Shown here in pieces: positions 20,931 to 30,533 of a stretch of DNA of 64,000 bases. Below the pieces are notes generated by a model. That model made no database searches. It saw only the letters and a program-made list of their open reading frames with translations, and had not been told where the DNA came from. The stretch covers positions 1-64,000 of the forward strand of contig CAWBSY010000022.1 in assembly GCA_963791575.1 (NCBI GenBank). Direction: 5' to 3'. A program made the translations under genes and the position numbers. How positions within the stretch are numbered: the first letter of the stretch is position 1; each line of letters begins with the position of its first letter. The DNA comes from JAOAPG01 sp963791575. GTDB taxonomy: Bacteria; Acidobacteriota; Terriglobia; Terriglobales; Acidobacteriaceae.

Positions 20931-20950
20931 GACGGGCGTCCCCGCCCGTC
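20931..20950. repeat. REP-like palindrome (GACGGGCG-TCCC-CGCCCGTC)
   Basis: An 8-base perfect inverted repeat around a four-base centre, directly preceded by GTAGA. The same module (ACGGGCGnnGACnCCCGTC, next to GCTAC or similar) recurs inside each unit of the tandem array at 43-44.4 kb, so this is a dispersed element rather than a one-off terminator. It lies in the 20716-20971 gap, which contains no gene. Confidence 0.7.
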
Positions 20951-20971
20951 CGCGATGATCCCAGCCAGGGG

Positions 20972-22152
20972 CTACTTCCCGCTCATTACCAGCTTCGCAA
21001 TTGTGGCCAACTGCATGTTCGAGGTGCCTTCGTAGATCTTGCCGATCTTCGAATCGCGCCAGTACTTCTCTACCGGATAATCCTTGGTAAATCCGTATCC
21101 GCCATAAATTTCAATTGCCAGCGATGTCACGCGCTCGGCGACCTGCGAGCAGAATAGCTTGGTCATCGCGGCTTCTTTGACGAACGGAATGCCAGCGTCT
21201 TTCATGCGAGCGGCGTTATAGACCATCAGCCGTGCCGCTTCGATTTCCGTTGCCATCTGCGCGATTTGAAATTGGATGCCCTGGAACTCGGACAGGCTCT
21301 TCCCGAACTGTTTGCGCTCCTGCGCGTATCTCGCGGCATATTCCCACGCGCCCCGGGCTACGCCCATCATCTGCGCTCCAATGCCGATTCGTCCTTCGTT
21401 CAGAGTTTCGATGGCGATCTTGTAGCCTTTGCCAACTTCGCCCACGACGTTTTCTTTGGGCACGCGGCAGTCTTCGAGAATCAATTCGCAAGTGGACGAG
21501 GCGCGAATGCCCAGCTTGTCTTCTTTCTTGCCGACAGTGAACCCCGGAATATTCTTTTTCGATGATGAAAGCCGTGATGCCCTTGTATCCTGCTGACGGA
21601 TCAACCGTGGCGAATAGTATGAAGATGCCTGCTTCTTTGCCGTTCGTGATCCAGAGCTTGCGGCCATTCAGGACGTAGTCGCTGCCTTTGAGTTCGGCTT
21701 TGGTTTGCAACGCGAATGCGTCCGATCCGGAGCCAGCTTCGCTCAGCGCGTAGGCGCCGCACGGTGTCCGCGGCCATTCGCGGCAAGTAGCGTTTCTTCT
21801 GTTCCGGAGTGGTCCAGCGCAATAATGCGTTGTTGACCAGCGTGTTCTGCACGTCGACCACGACGCCAGCCGAAGCATCGACTCGCGACATTTCCTCCAC
21901 GGCAAGGATGGCTTCGAAGAACTTCGCTCCGCCCCCGCCGTATTGCTCTGGGATTTCGATGCCCATCAGCCCGAGCTGGAAAAATTGCTGGATCAGCTCT
22001 TTGTCGAAGACGCCCTTTTCGTCCATCTCTTTGACCAGAGGACGGATTTTGTCGTCGGCAAATTGCCGGATGTTATCGCGAAAGAGAATCTCGTCATCGG
22101 TAAGGGAAGTGAGAGGAGTAGGCGAAGGAATTTGCAGAGTAGTGTCAGACAT
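20972..22152 (-). CDS. acyl-CoA dehydrogenase (two frameshifts in this sequence)
   Basis: FAD enzyme that makes the 2,3-double bond in acyl-CoA. Recognised parts: N-terminal helical domain (FRDNIRQFADDKIRPLV), the first family signature around GAYALSEAGSGSDAF, the substrate/FAD region ITNGKEAGIF, the second signature QFGKSLSEFQGIQFQIAQMA and the C-terminal YGGYGFTKDYPVEKYWRD with the catalytic-Glu segment IYEGTSNMQ, as in short/branched-chain types. The frame breaks at ~21759 (an extra base before GGCGCC) and in the T5 run 21555-21559 (A5 on the coding strand, one too many). Repaired length ~392 residues. ATG 22152 fits the family start. Confidence 0.88.
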
Positions 22153-22226
22153 AAGAAAGCCTTGCAATCAAAATGCGAACTAAGAATTTTAGCACCGGAA
22201 GACGCGGACCAGGGGGTTGCCGAAGA

Positions 22227-22959
22227 CTACTTGTCATAGCTCTCGGGACAGGGCAGAGTCGCATTAGCAGTTCCCGATTCCAGGTTGTTCATCAATGCCG
22301 ATTTCGCGAGTGCGCCTTTGTGATAATGCTTCCATTGCCATTGACCGTAGCCGTTCGCTAGATAAAACTGTTCTTCGTCAGTGCACTGCTGATAATTGCT
22401 ATTGCAGTTGTAGCGATAATGCAGAACCCGCGTCCAAACCTGTCCTATGTTCCCGCCTGTCTCCATCAGCACGGGAGCGTCGAGGTCATTGACAGCGGTT
22501 CCCAAGCTGCTTGTCTTATAGGGACGGCAAGAAGCGAAATAATGAAAATGGGTGTCTGTCACTTTTGATTTCTGGGCCAGACTTGCCTGGCGTTACGCAC
22601 CGCGCGGAAATAGGCAAATCGTGAACGAACCGTTTGAAGGTGGTATTGTCACCCCAAACCAGCTCCGTGGAACGCATGTAGACGAAGTTGTGATCAAAGG
22701 CCTTTACATCGAATCCATGCGCCTGCGGACTTTTGAGCCAAAACCAATAACCTTGTCGGGCAAAGTCCTGATCGGGGAATACTTCGGTGTAGATGGAGTT
22801 TGGCTGTCCTGCCATGAATTGAGTGGATCGAGTCTGCCCGCCCATCGCGAAATATTTCATCACATCCACTTCGCCAGCGGGGCAACTGAAATTGGTGACT
22901 GGAGCCTCTTGTGCCCCCAAAGTTGCCGTGAAAAATAAGAGAATAGCGAGTGGTTTCAT
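22227..22959 (-). CDS. secreted protein of unknown function (frameshifted in this sequence)
   Basis: Signal peptide MKPLAILLFFTATLGA, then a Cys-containing mature part with many aromatic residues (YFAMGG, GYWFWLKSP, HNFVYMRSTELVWG, HFHYFASCRPY, YGQWQWKHYHKG). The frame changes in the T4 run 22563-22566 (AAAA on the coding strand): deleting one A joins GPEIK to VTDTHFHYF. Repaired length ~243 residues. Six or more cysteines suggest disulphides outside the cytoplasm. No family recognised; it lies alone between the dehydrogenase and the MerR/TPR gene. Confidence 0.6.
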
Positions 22960-23188
22960 GGGCTTTGCCTCCAAGGAAGGTTGTACAGAGTTGCAACCCC
23001 GGCTTGTTCGTGAAGTTGCTCTGGATTTCATGCTTGTCATCCTGAGTGCAGCCAAGCTATTCGTTTACGAATGGCTTGCGGAGTCGAAGGATCCCTATCT
23101 CATCCTTGCTGAAAGGTTTCGATCTTGATTTCGTTATGTGGGAAGAGCGGCACTTCCAGCGCCGCGTAAACTTCTCGCAAAGAGAAAC

Positions 23189-23206
23189 GCGGCCCTGAAG
23201 GGCCGC
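23189..23206 (-). terminator. probable intrinsic terminator after the MerR/TPR gene
   Basis: On the minus strand GCGGCCC-TTCA-GGGCCGC forms a 7-bp stem, followed by GTTTCTCTTT. It begins 36 bases after the stop codon at 23242. Flanking bases (GAAGAGCGGC at ~23142 and GCCGCTCTTCC at ~23202) can form an alternative larger fold. Confidence 0.6.
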
Positions 23207-23241
23207 TCTTCCACCAGTCTTAATTTTCAAATTGAAGAAAT

Positions 23242-24138
23242 CTAATTCTTTTTCCCGCCCTGCACCAGCTTCAATCCATCGGCCTGCATGATCCGCTGAA
23301 TCTGACTTCTGGCATGGACAGACCATGGTCCCGCAGTATCCAGCTTCACGTAAGCTCGCCAGTGGGCCAGGGCTTTTCGCGGTTCTTTGATCTTCTCGAA
23401 CGCGAGCGCCAGGTTGTAGTGTGCGTCGGCATAGGTAGGTGCGAGTTGCAGTGAGGTGGTGTAGGTTTGAATGGCTTCGGCCACGCGTCCGGTTTCATCG
23501 AGCACATTGCCCAGATCAAAATAGGCAAGCGCATATCGCGGATCAATCGCAATCGCCGCGCGATAATGCTCTTCGGCTGCCGTGTAATCCTGCCGGTTGT
23601 AATAGAGGGTCCCTAAATTAATGTGTGCCGCAGCGTGTTCGGGATCGAGATCTAAAACCCTCTCGTATGTGGCAATGGCCTGAGTCTGATTATTCGGATC
23701 CTCTTCCAACGCGATGCCATGAGCGAAAAGTTCATTGACATCGCTAGGTGGAACCTGAGGCTTAATAGGAGCTGCCGGTGCGCTGGTCACAACCAGCTTT
23801 TGTCCCGGATCGAAGTCGAATAGGAACTGGCCTGCGATGGGCTCAAGCACTCTGCCTTCGTGCCGAAAAGCTATCCGATGACCCGAACTGAAAGCGCCAG
23901 CCTCGAGCAGAGGGCTTTCCATGCCCGCGACCCGCTTCTGCATAGCCTCAAGCGACTTGCGAATAACCGCTGGACGCACCTTTTGCGCGCTGAGATCCCG
24001 CACTTTCTTGATTTGCAGCAGATCGGAGAAAGAATAGCTGTCGCCGGAGGCTACCAGTCCAGCCTTCTCCCACGCGGCCAGTTGGCGAGCCGTCACCCGG
24101 AGAATGCGAAGCACATCGATTCGACTGTATCGATACAC
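23242..24138 (-). CDS. MerR-type HTH / TPR fusion protein
   Basis: 298 residues. The N-terminus (YSRIDVLRILRVTARQLAAWEKAGL, ~residues 4-28) matches the winged-helix turn of MerR regulators, and the following charged helix (LLQIKKVRDLSAQKVRPAVI) fits the MerR dimerisation region. Residues ~135-280 contain three or four tetratricopeptide repeats (ALEEDPNNQTQAIATYERVL, AHINLGTLYYNRQDYTAAEE, AYFDLGNVLDETGRVAEAIQ, AHYNLALAFEKIKEPRKALA). There is no signal peptide, so it acts in the cytoplasm, perhaps as a DNA-binding scaffold. Target unknown. Confidence 0.75.
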   Translation of the reverse strand: MYRYSRIDVLRILRVTARQLAAWEKAGLVASGDSYSFSDLLQIKKVRDLSAQKVRPAVIRKSLEAMQKRVAGMESPLLEAGAFSSGHRIAFRHEGRVLEPIAGQFLFDFDPGQKLVVTSAPAAPIKPQVPPSDVNELFAHGIALEEDPNNQTQAIATYERVLDLDPEHAAAHINLGTLYYNRQDYTAAEEHYRAAIAIDPRYALAYFDLGNVLDETGRVAEAIQTYTTSLQLAPTYADAHYNLALAFEKIKEPRKALAHWRAYVKLDTAGPWSVHARSQIQRIMQADGLKLVQGGKKN

Positions 24139-24285
24139 GGTTAAAGAAAAAAACTACAAAACTACTTACGCGTATTATGCGGAAATTCGCGCCAGCTCGC
24201 AAGTGGAAAACTTGGCTAAGGGAATCTGGGTCAGCAACTTGCAGCGCTTTTGGTGCAGAACTTTGCGGCTTCCGTTTGAAGCGGA

Positions 24286-25218
24286 CTAAAAGAATTCACC
24301 CATATCGGGCGCGCTGGCCGCCGCTCCGGGAAAAGTAGAAACTCCCAAAGCCGTGAGCAACTCGCGCAATGTGCTCTGATGTTGATAGACAGTTGTGGAT
24401 TGATATGCTTTCTTGCCCAAGGGGACTTACACAACGGCTACAACGTGTCCTCCGCCATTCTGCGTGTCCGAAGTTTCTGCCTCATCAAACACGATGATCA
24501 GAAGCCCGTCTTTCTGAAACAGAGAACTGGAGATCAGCGGATCGATATTATTCTTCAGCCACAAATCAGCCCCGGCGAGGGTTCCATCATGCGCGTCATT
24601 CAACAGGTTGGGAACGATGAACGAAAACTGCGGCAGCGCGCTCGACGCCAGATCGGAAGGGAACTGGCTGAAAGGAACAAGATTGTTCGCTTCGCTGGTG
24701 CCAATCACATTAGAAAAATATGAGAACGGATTATGCCGTCTCGCATATGGATATTGATCGCCACCCGTGTACCCAATGGACGGCAAGCTCTCCGCATACG
24801 ACTTCCACGTCTTACCCGCTTTCACCAGTTCGCCAACGATGTTGTCGTCAGTAATAAGGCCGGAAAAGCCGTCGTCGTTGGTCTCGATCTTTCCCGTAGT
24901 AAGCATGAAATAGTTGCCGATCGAAGGATGAGTGTTGGCGTAATATTGCGTGGCGAGACCGTACTGAGAAGCCAGGCCGCTGAGATAAGGCATGGCCGAA
25001 GTTCCAATAATGTCAGAGTAGCCGTGATTTTCTTCAACCAGAAGAAAAACATGTCCGATGCTTGGTGGATTGCCGCCACCTCCGCCTGAACCGCCGCCGG
25101 TTCCGCTACTTGAAGTTCCTCCGCCGCAACTGGCCAATGTCATCATTGAAAGACAGATCATGGAGGCAAAGAAGTAGCGAAATAATTTGAGCGCATACAA
25201 TTGGGAGATGGGAAGCAA
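24286..25218 (-). CDS. lipoprotein phosphoesterase (AcpA-like)
   Basis: Signal sequence with lipobox LASC (~residues 28-31) and then a Gly/Ser-rich spacer, so probably a lipid-anchored periplasmic or surface enzyme. The catalytic domain resembles the phosphoesterase family of acid phosphatases and phospholipases C: FLLVEENHGYSDII near the start, NTHPSIGNYF, FSFIVPNLLNDAHDG and FDEAETSD. An in-frame TAA follows HVVAVV, yet the same frame continues with a good C-terminus (PLGKKAYQSTTVYQHQSTLR ... ELLTALGV). The local sequence is best explained by one missing G and one extra C (GTGGTAAGTCCC read as GTGTAAGTCCCC), so the full gene is ~310 residues. Confidence 0.75.
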
Positions 25219-25776
25219 GCCCTAGTTCGATGTGAAACAGAGTCCGGCTGTTTCCTTGGAATTCGAGAAAACGGCACCACAGAACAGGGAACCGGAGAAA
25301 GGTTCACCACTCCGCCAGCTCACGAAGCCGCCGGCAGAACGATCGTCCTGGGTCCTGTGAGTAGCCCGCGACACTTAATTCAACTACTCAAGTGTTCATC
25401 GATGCTCAACTTACGGTTTGTATTTGGTTTCGTTCGACACGCGCATGGCGATCTTCTCGGCATCGCTACAACACGCTCCACCTTAGCTGACAGTATCCAC
25501 CCTCAACCCTGAAGACAAGCTGAATGATGACACGCGATGAGGTTCTTGGGCGCGATGTTTCTGAGAAGTTCGCCGATCGAATGTGTTGAACTCAATGAGC
25601 AGGGAAGAGATGGCGCTTCTCAGCGTAGCAACATGAAAAGCCGGGGCGCAAATCCCACGCATTGCACCCCGGAACCATCAGCCAGGAGACCAGCTGCGGT
25701 TAAAGTTTTGTCTATGATCGGCATGGCCCATACCGCAAAGAATGTATGAGCCAGCGACCGTTTGCCAGATTGGCTT
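25219..25776. other. gap between phosphoesterase and FG-GAP genes
   Basis: About 560 bases without a supported gene. At 25641-25672 an 11-base stem with one mismatch (minus strand CCGGGGTGCAA ... TTTGCGCCCCGG) is followed by CTTTTC; it may terminate the FG-GAP transcript. Nothing else is recognised. Confidence 0.4.
25641..25672 (-). terminator. possible intrinsic terminator after the FG-GAP gene
   Basis: GC-rich inverted repeat with an ~10-base loop, followed on the minus strand by CTTTTC. It lies about 105 bases beyond the FG-GAP stop codon. The T-run is short, so confidence is moderate. Confidence 0.4.
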
Positions 25777-28449
25777 CTACTTGCCGGTTCCACTGAGCTG
25801 TACAATCTGGGTGCCTACCGCGTCTTTGATATTCAAAGTTGCGGAACGCGCGCCCGTGACCGTAGGTTTGAACGTCACTGTAATCGTGCAGTCCCAACCC
25901 GCCTTACGGCTTGTCGAGCATTTCGAGCTCTCGCTGAAGTCGCCCGCGTCTGCACCGCCTAGTGTGATACCGCTGATCGCTAGTGACGTGCTCTGGTCGT
26001 TGGTGAGAATCACGGTCTCAGCTTTCTTCGCGCCCACAGTGACTGAACCATAGTTCACGTTGAGAGGCGAAATGCTCACGGGCTGCGTGCTGTTCAGCAT
26101 CACGGAAATGAAGGTGGGATTGAAGCCGCCACTGTTGAGGAGCGCAACGTCCGGCATGCCGTCGCCGTTGAAATCGGCAACTGCGGCGCTGAGGTTGCTG
26201 TTGCCAGGGTAAGCAGTCTGTAGGCTGGTGAATGTGCCATCGCCATTGCCCTGGAGTACGACGGGCCCGGTGGGAATGCTCCCATAGCCGGGAATGACTA
26301 CATCCAGTTTCCCGTCTCCGTTGAGGTCGGCCACAACTGGAATTTGTGGTGCCAAGGGGGACAAGCAGTTGAGCGCGCCAGTCGCGAACGTGCCGTTGCC
26401 ATTCCCTTTAAGGAAGGCGTAGCCACGGTCGTTATTGGTGCAGCCGTTTGTCGTGGTGGTGACCAGCAAGTCCGCTTTTCCGTCCTTGTTGAAATCGGCG
26501 GCGGCCAGCGTGACCGGATAATAGGGTGTTGGGATCTGGATGGGCGCGCCAAACGTGCCATTGCCGTTGCCCAGCAGCACGTAAACCGCCGCCGTAGGAT
26601 TAACGGGAGCCGTCACCGCGATGTCCATCTTGCCGTCGCCGTTGAAGTCGGCGAAGGTCAGAGAGATGCCGTGATTGAGGATCGAGGTAAGGCCGGTGTT
26701 CAATGTGCCGGCACTGTAGGTGCCATTGCCCTTGTTAAGCAACACACTGATGGAGCTGTCGGCGTTTCCAGTGACGATGTCGAGCTTGCCATCGCCGTTG
26801 ACGTCGATCAGATAAACAGTCTGCTCCTGCGCCGTGGAGCCGGTGGGATAGTAAACAGCCTTTTTGAATTTTCCCGTCCCCAAGCCTTCCAACACGGCAA
26901 CGGTGTTGTTCTGACAACCCGCGAAGGTGGCGTCCTGAAGCGTGGCAACCATATCGGCTTTGCCGTCGCCATTCACATCGCCGGTGGCAAGCCACGTGAC
27001 GGCGTTGTTCGCGCAAGTACCGGCGATGACCAGCGACGTCGTTCCCAGCGCGCCGTGCGAACTGCCCAGGTTAATCCCGATATCTCCGTTGACTTTTCCA
27101 ACTACCGCGGTATCGGCAAACCCGTCGCCGTTAAAATCAGCGGTCGCGATTACGAAGTTATATGCACTTAGGTTCCCGACCGAGGCGTAAAGCTGGTTGG
27201 TCTGGAAACTTCCATCTCCGCGGCCGAGCGACACGGTGTTGGTATTTAAGCCGTTGGTATCCAGCAGGTCGAGCGTGCCGTCACCATTGAAATCGCCGAC
27301 AGCGACTACATAATTACCGCCGTTAGTCTGAGCTTGGAGCGGATACGCGGGTCCGGCGGTGAAGGTGCCCTTGCCGGTCCCGTAGAACGTGAAGACATCT
27401 CCAAGCCCGTCGGGGATGACGATATCCAGCTTCTTGTCATTGTTGATATCGGCAAGCACGACGTTGTTCGTTGCGTAAATGGGAACGCTACCGACAGTTC
27501 CTTTGACTGCGAAGGTGCCGTTGCCCTGGTTCAGATAGACAATGGCACTGACACTACTGCCCGTGATGATCACATCTGGTTTTTTGTCGCCGTTCACGTC
27601 GCCGATAGCGATGCTATTGGCGGCAAGAACGCCTGAGATTCCGACTGGATAGTAGGTAGGTGTTCCAAATGTACCGTTGCCGTTGTTCAGCAGAATGCTC
27701 ATCCCGCCACCCGTTGTAGCGTTTGTATTGAGAGCGAGATCGGGCTTGCCATCGCCATTCAGATCGCCGACCGCCAGTCCGCCACAGTTTATGATGCTAC
27801 CGCCGCAAACTGTGGTGTAGGCCACCGGGGCCCGAAGAGTGCCATCCCCGTTGCCCAGGAAAACAAACACGCCGTTGTCCGGAGTCATAGCGACCAGATC
27901 GAGCTTGCCGTCGCCGTTTACGTCGCTCGCCACAATGCTGTTCGGACCAGGACTGAAATTGCCGCTGTTGGGTGCGGAATACGTACCGTTGTATGTGAGG
28001 CTTCCGGTGCCATTGCCCAGGAAGATGTGAACTTCGAAGTTGCCCGTGGTCTGGCTGTACGTCCATAAGGCAACATCGGGCAGGTGGTCGCCATTAAAGT
28101 CGCCAACGGCGAGGGCGAAGTACGTGTTGATGCCGTTCGCTAGATTGAGCGAGATGGGAGTTTGGAATGTGCCGTCTCCTTTGCCCAACATTACGTTGAG
28201 ATTGGAACCGTAATCGATGTTGACGACATCGAGCTTGCCGTCTCCGTTGAAGTCTCCGGTGGCGACGGACACGGCGGACGCGGCACAGGTTGCGCAGCCG
28301 GTTGCGAAGGTTGTGGGCGCGGGAAAGGTGACGGGAAAGGTTTGGGCCGACGCAGGAGCCACCGCTCCAGCGCTCATAACCATAACAGCGAACGCGGTGA
28401 GCCACATTGCAATTGTGCCCGAGCGGCTTTGCCGATAATTCGACTTCAT
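25777..28449 (-). CDS. large secreted FG-GAP/VCBS repeat protein with C-terminal Ig-like domain
   Basis: About 890 residues from ATG 28449, chosen for its AGGAGA site eight bases upstream and the signal peptide it opens (hydrophobic WLTAFAVMVMSAGAVAPASA). The body is a run of about a dozen repeats carrying the calcium-loop motif DxNxDGxxD (DFNGDGKLD, DVNGDGKLD, DLNGDGKPD, DFNKDGKAD), as in beta-propeller FG-GAP proteins. The last ~100 residues form a choice-of-anchor-D/Ig-like domain (ISPLNVNYGSVTVG ... NIKDAVGTQIVQLSGTGK), also found at the end of the secreted HELxE protein at 56.3-58.2 kb. A surface or adhesion role is likely; the frame is intact. Confidence 0.85.
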   Translation of the reverse strand: MKSNYRQSRSGTIAMWLTAFAVMVMSAGAVAPASAQTFPVTFPAPTTFATGCATCAASAVSVATGDFNGDGKLDVVNIDYGSNLNVMLGKGDGTFQTPISLNLANGINTYFALAVGDFNGDHLPDVALWTYSQTTGNFEVHIFLGNGTGSLTYNGTYSAPNSGNFSPGPNSIVASDVNGDGKLDLVAMTPDNGVFVFLGNGDGTLRAPVAYTTVCGGSIINCGGLAVGDLNGDGKPDLALNTNATTGGGMSILLNNGNGTFGTPTYYPVGISGVLAANSIAIGDVNGDKKPDVIITGSSVSAIVYLNQGNGTFAVKGTVGSVPIYATNNVVLADINNDKKLDIVIPDGLGDVFTFYGTGKGTFTAGPAYPLQAQTNGGNYVVAVGDFNGDGTLDLLDTNGLNTNTVSLGRGDGSFQTNQLYASVGNLSAYNFVIATADFNGDGFADTAVVGKVNGDIGINLGSSHGALGTTSLVIAGTCANNAVTWLATGDVNGDGKADMVATLQDATFAGCQNNTVAVLEGLGTGKFKKAVYYPTGSTAQEQTVYLIDVNGDGKLDIVTGNADSSISVLLNKGNGTYSAGTLNTGLTSILNHGISLTFADFNGDGKMDIAVTAPVNPTAAVYVLLGNGNGTFGAPIQIPTPYYPVTLAAADFNKDGKADLLVTTTTNGCTNNDRGYAFLKGNGNGTFATGALNCLSPLAPQIPVVADLNGDGKLDVVIPGYGSIPTGPVVLQGNGDGTFTSLQTAYPGNSNLSAAVADFNGDGMPDVALLNSGGFNPTFISVMLNSTQPVSISPLNVNYGSVTVGAKKAETVILTNDQSTSLAISGITLGGADAGDFSESSKCSTSRKAGWDCTITVTFKPTVTGARSATLNIKDAVGTQIVQLSGTGK

Positions 28450-28723
28450 TTGTGTTGTCTCCTGAGAGTGGGTTGCGGTTAAGTCTTTTCTTCGAGGGGG
28501 ACTTGCTTGCACATCTTCGGCGACTCTCGCCTGAAAAAGCTTCGCGGTCAAGAGTCTGAAGATAGCGGGAGGCTGGTGCGTATCTGGCGAGATAAAACAT
28601 CCATTTGCAAGCGTTTAAGCGAACTCATAGCCTGGCGAGAAGTTGACTCTGTGGAGCCTAAGATTGGCGTTTCTCCATGTTGGATACAGTGGTAGACTGC
28701 AAACTCCCCCGCTGACCATTCTG
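28450..28723. promoter_or_regulatory. divergent intergenic region, FG-GAP gene / winged-helix regulator
   Basis: 274 bases between two divergently transcribed genes; both promoters should lie here. An AGGAGA site on the minus strand sits before the FG-GAP ATG. No confident -35/-10 pair or operator palindrome was recognised. The layout allows the regulator to control the neighbouring surface protein, but that is inference. Confidence 0.35.
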
Positions 28724-30271
28724 ATGGACTCTACACAAGTGCCTTCGGCTCTCGTTCGCTTCGGTGTGTTCGAGGCCGATCTTCGCGCGGGCGAACTTCG
28801 GCGGAACGGCTCTCGGGTCCGTCTTCAGGATCTACCCTTCCGGGCGCTGACGCTGTTACTGAGCCGTCCCGGTGAAGTGATCACCCGCGAGGAGTTTCGT
28901 CAGGCACTCTGGCCCCCCAACGTCTTTGTGGATTTTGAACAGGGAATCAGCAGTGCCGTCATGCGCCTGCGCGACGCCTTGAACGACTCAGCCGACAATC
29001 CAATTTTTATCGAGACCATTGAGCGCCGCGGCTACCGTTGGATCGGCCCCATCCATCCACCGGGACCTGTCTCGGAAGAATCGCAAGAAGACGAATCGCA
29101 AGAAAAAGAATCGCTGGAAAAACCAACGACGCCAGTGGAGGTGCTGCTGCCGTCAGGGCCCTCTCCGTGGTGGAAGGTAATTTATGCGCTACCAGTGCTG
29201 GCGATGATTTTCGTCGTGTGGATCTTCCGTTCCGGCCATCGCGACGCTCAAGCGAACGCAATACCCACTGCGGCCGGCGCCCGAAATCTGCATCAACCCG
29301 CTAATCGCGAAGCCGAAGATCTCTACCTCAAGGGCCGGTTCTACTGGAACAAGCGCACTCCTGAGAGCCTGAATCAGGCACTGGATGCCTTCAACCAGGC
29401 GATTGCGCACGACCCCAATTATTCCGACGCCTACGTGGGGCTTGCGGACTGCTACAACTTGCTGCGGGAGTTCTCCGCGATGCCCGCGAATGAGGCTTAT
29501 TTCAAAGCGTTTGCGGCGGCGAAGAAGGCAGTTGAGTTGGACCCGCAATCTTCTGAAGGACATGCCTCGCTGGCGTTTGTGACTTTTTTTGGAATGTGGG
29601 ACTCTGCCGATGCTGAAAAGGAATTCCGCCGCGCCATCGAACTCGATCCGAATAACGTCAAGGCCCACCATTGGTACGCGACGTTTCTGCATGCCCTTGG
29701 TCGCCACGATCAAGCTCTGGCCGAGATTGAGCTTGCGCGAAAACTTACCCCGGACTCCCCCTCGATCCTCGCGGACAAGGGGGATTTGCTTTGGTCTGGG
29801 GGACATCACGAACAAGCGCTGCAATTGTTAAAACAACTCGAGGCGGCGGATCCAGATTTCCTTTCGCCTCATCGTTACTTGAGATTCGCTTATTTGGAAA
29901 CTGGCGATTTTCCTAACTACATTCTGGAGTTGAAGAAAGACGCTCTGCTCACACGCGACGCGGCGCAATCATCCGTGGCTGACGCGGCGGCGAAGGGATT
30001 TGCCCAAGGTGGCGAACGCGCCTTGTTCGAAGCGGAACTTGCGCAACAGAGGAAGCTGTATGAACAGAAGAAGTTGTCACCCTATTGGATGGCGCAGACC
30101 GAGGCTTGGCTTGGCAATCGGCGCGCAGCACTCAAATACTTGACCATCTGCGTGCAGTCGCATGATGACCTCATGCTGAATCTAAGCGTAGACCAGGGTT
30201 TCGCCGGCCTTCACGGTGATCCTGCGTACGAGCGACTGCTCGCAACGGTTGGCTTACCGCCGGCTAACTGA
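28724..30271 (+). CDS. CadC-like winged-helix regulator with membrane segment and TPR domain
   Basis: 515 residues from ATG 28724. An OmpR/PhoB-type winged helix occupies ~residues 8-105 (RLQDLPFRALTLLLSRPGEV, QALWPPNVFVDFEQGISSAV, FIETIERRGYRW). A charged linker leads to one membrane segment at ~140-160 (VIYALPVLAMIFVVWIF), and the remainder is a periplasmic TPR-like region (AEDLYLKGRFYWNKRTPESL, AYVGLADCYNLL, HHWYATFLHALGRHDQALAE). This is the layout of membrane-bound one-component regulators such as CadC. The signal sensed is unknown. It is transcribed away from the FG-GAP gene. Confidence 0.85.
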   Translation: MDSTQVPSALVRFGVFEADLRAGELRRNGSRVRLQDLPFRALTLLLSRPGEVITREEFRQALWPPNVFVDFEQGISSAVMRLRDALNDSADNPIFIETIERRGYRWIGPIHPPGPVSEESQEDESQEKESLEKPTTPVEVLLPSGPSPWWKVIYALPVLAMIFVVWIFRSGHRDAQANAIPTAAGARNLHQPANREAEDLYLKGRFYWNKRTPESLNQALDAFNQAIAHDPNYSDAYVGLADCYNLLREFSAMPANEAYFKAFAAAKKAVELDPQSSEGHASLAFVTFFGMWDSADAEKEFRRAIELDPNNVKAHHWYATFLHALGRHDQALAEIELARKLTPDSPSILADKGDLLWSGGHHEQALQLLKQLEAADPDFLSPHRYLRFAYLETGDFPNYILELKKDALLTRDAAQSSVADAAAKGFAQGGERALFEAELAQQRKLYEQKKLSPYWMAQTEAWLGNRRAALKYLTICVQSHDDLMLNLSVDQGFAGLHGDPAYERLLATVGLPPAN

Positions 30272-30533
30272 GCAACGCCAAAAACCAGAACGCGAATTAT
30301 TTCTCTGCGATCCGGTATATCAAGTCGATTCTCGCTGCTAAAGAGATCCCCTTCCCACTTAGACAGTTCTACACTCGGCTTAGCTTTAGGCAAGTGACTG
30401 CTTACGATCCCGCCGCGCACAGCTCTCCCCGCCTACACCAGACACACTGTCCGGCCATCTTGTTCATGAGCGGAATATAGCCTAGTGAGTTCCGTTACTA
30501 TTGGATCTCGTTAAATAATAATGCTGCAAGTAG
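30272..30533. other. gap between the winged-helix regulator and ackA, with gene remnant
   Basis: No intact gene. Bases 30406-30490 resemble the 3' end of the TonB-receptor-like gene (see separate entry). The two flanking genes converge, but I see no strong terminator. Confidence 0.5.
30406..30490 (-). pseudogene. remnant of the 3' end of a TonB-receptor-like gene
   Basis: This stretch aligns with the last ~90 bases of the TonB-receptor-like gene (34208-34295) in the same orientation, for example ACACTGTCCGGCC here and ACACTGTCCGCCC there, and GCCGCGCAC here and CCCGCGCAC there. Conceptual translation gives GYIPLM then, after a frame change, TVCLV and RAVRGGI, matching GYVPVMGQDGRTVYLVQSAR and RAVRGGI. 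An internal stop and indels show it is not functional. It lies just beyond the phosphoketolase-acetate kinase pair. Confidence 0.7.

Noticed and set aside
25201..25512. 103-residue plus-strand ORF in the gap
   Set aside because: No ribosome-binding site, no family features, overlaps the start of the phosphoesterase gene.
26344..27171. 275-residue plus-strand ORF opposite the FG-GAP gene
   Set aside because: Produced by the repeated GNGDGKxD codons read backwards.
25777..28449. DNA-level tandem repeats in the FG-GAP gene as a CRISPR or minisatellite
   Set aside because: They reflect repeated protein motifs and differ at the DNA level.
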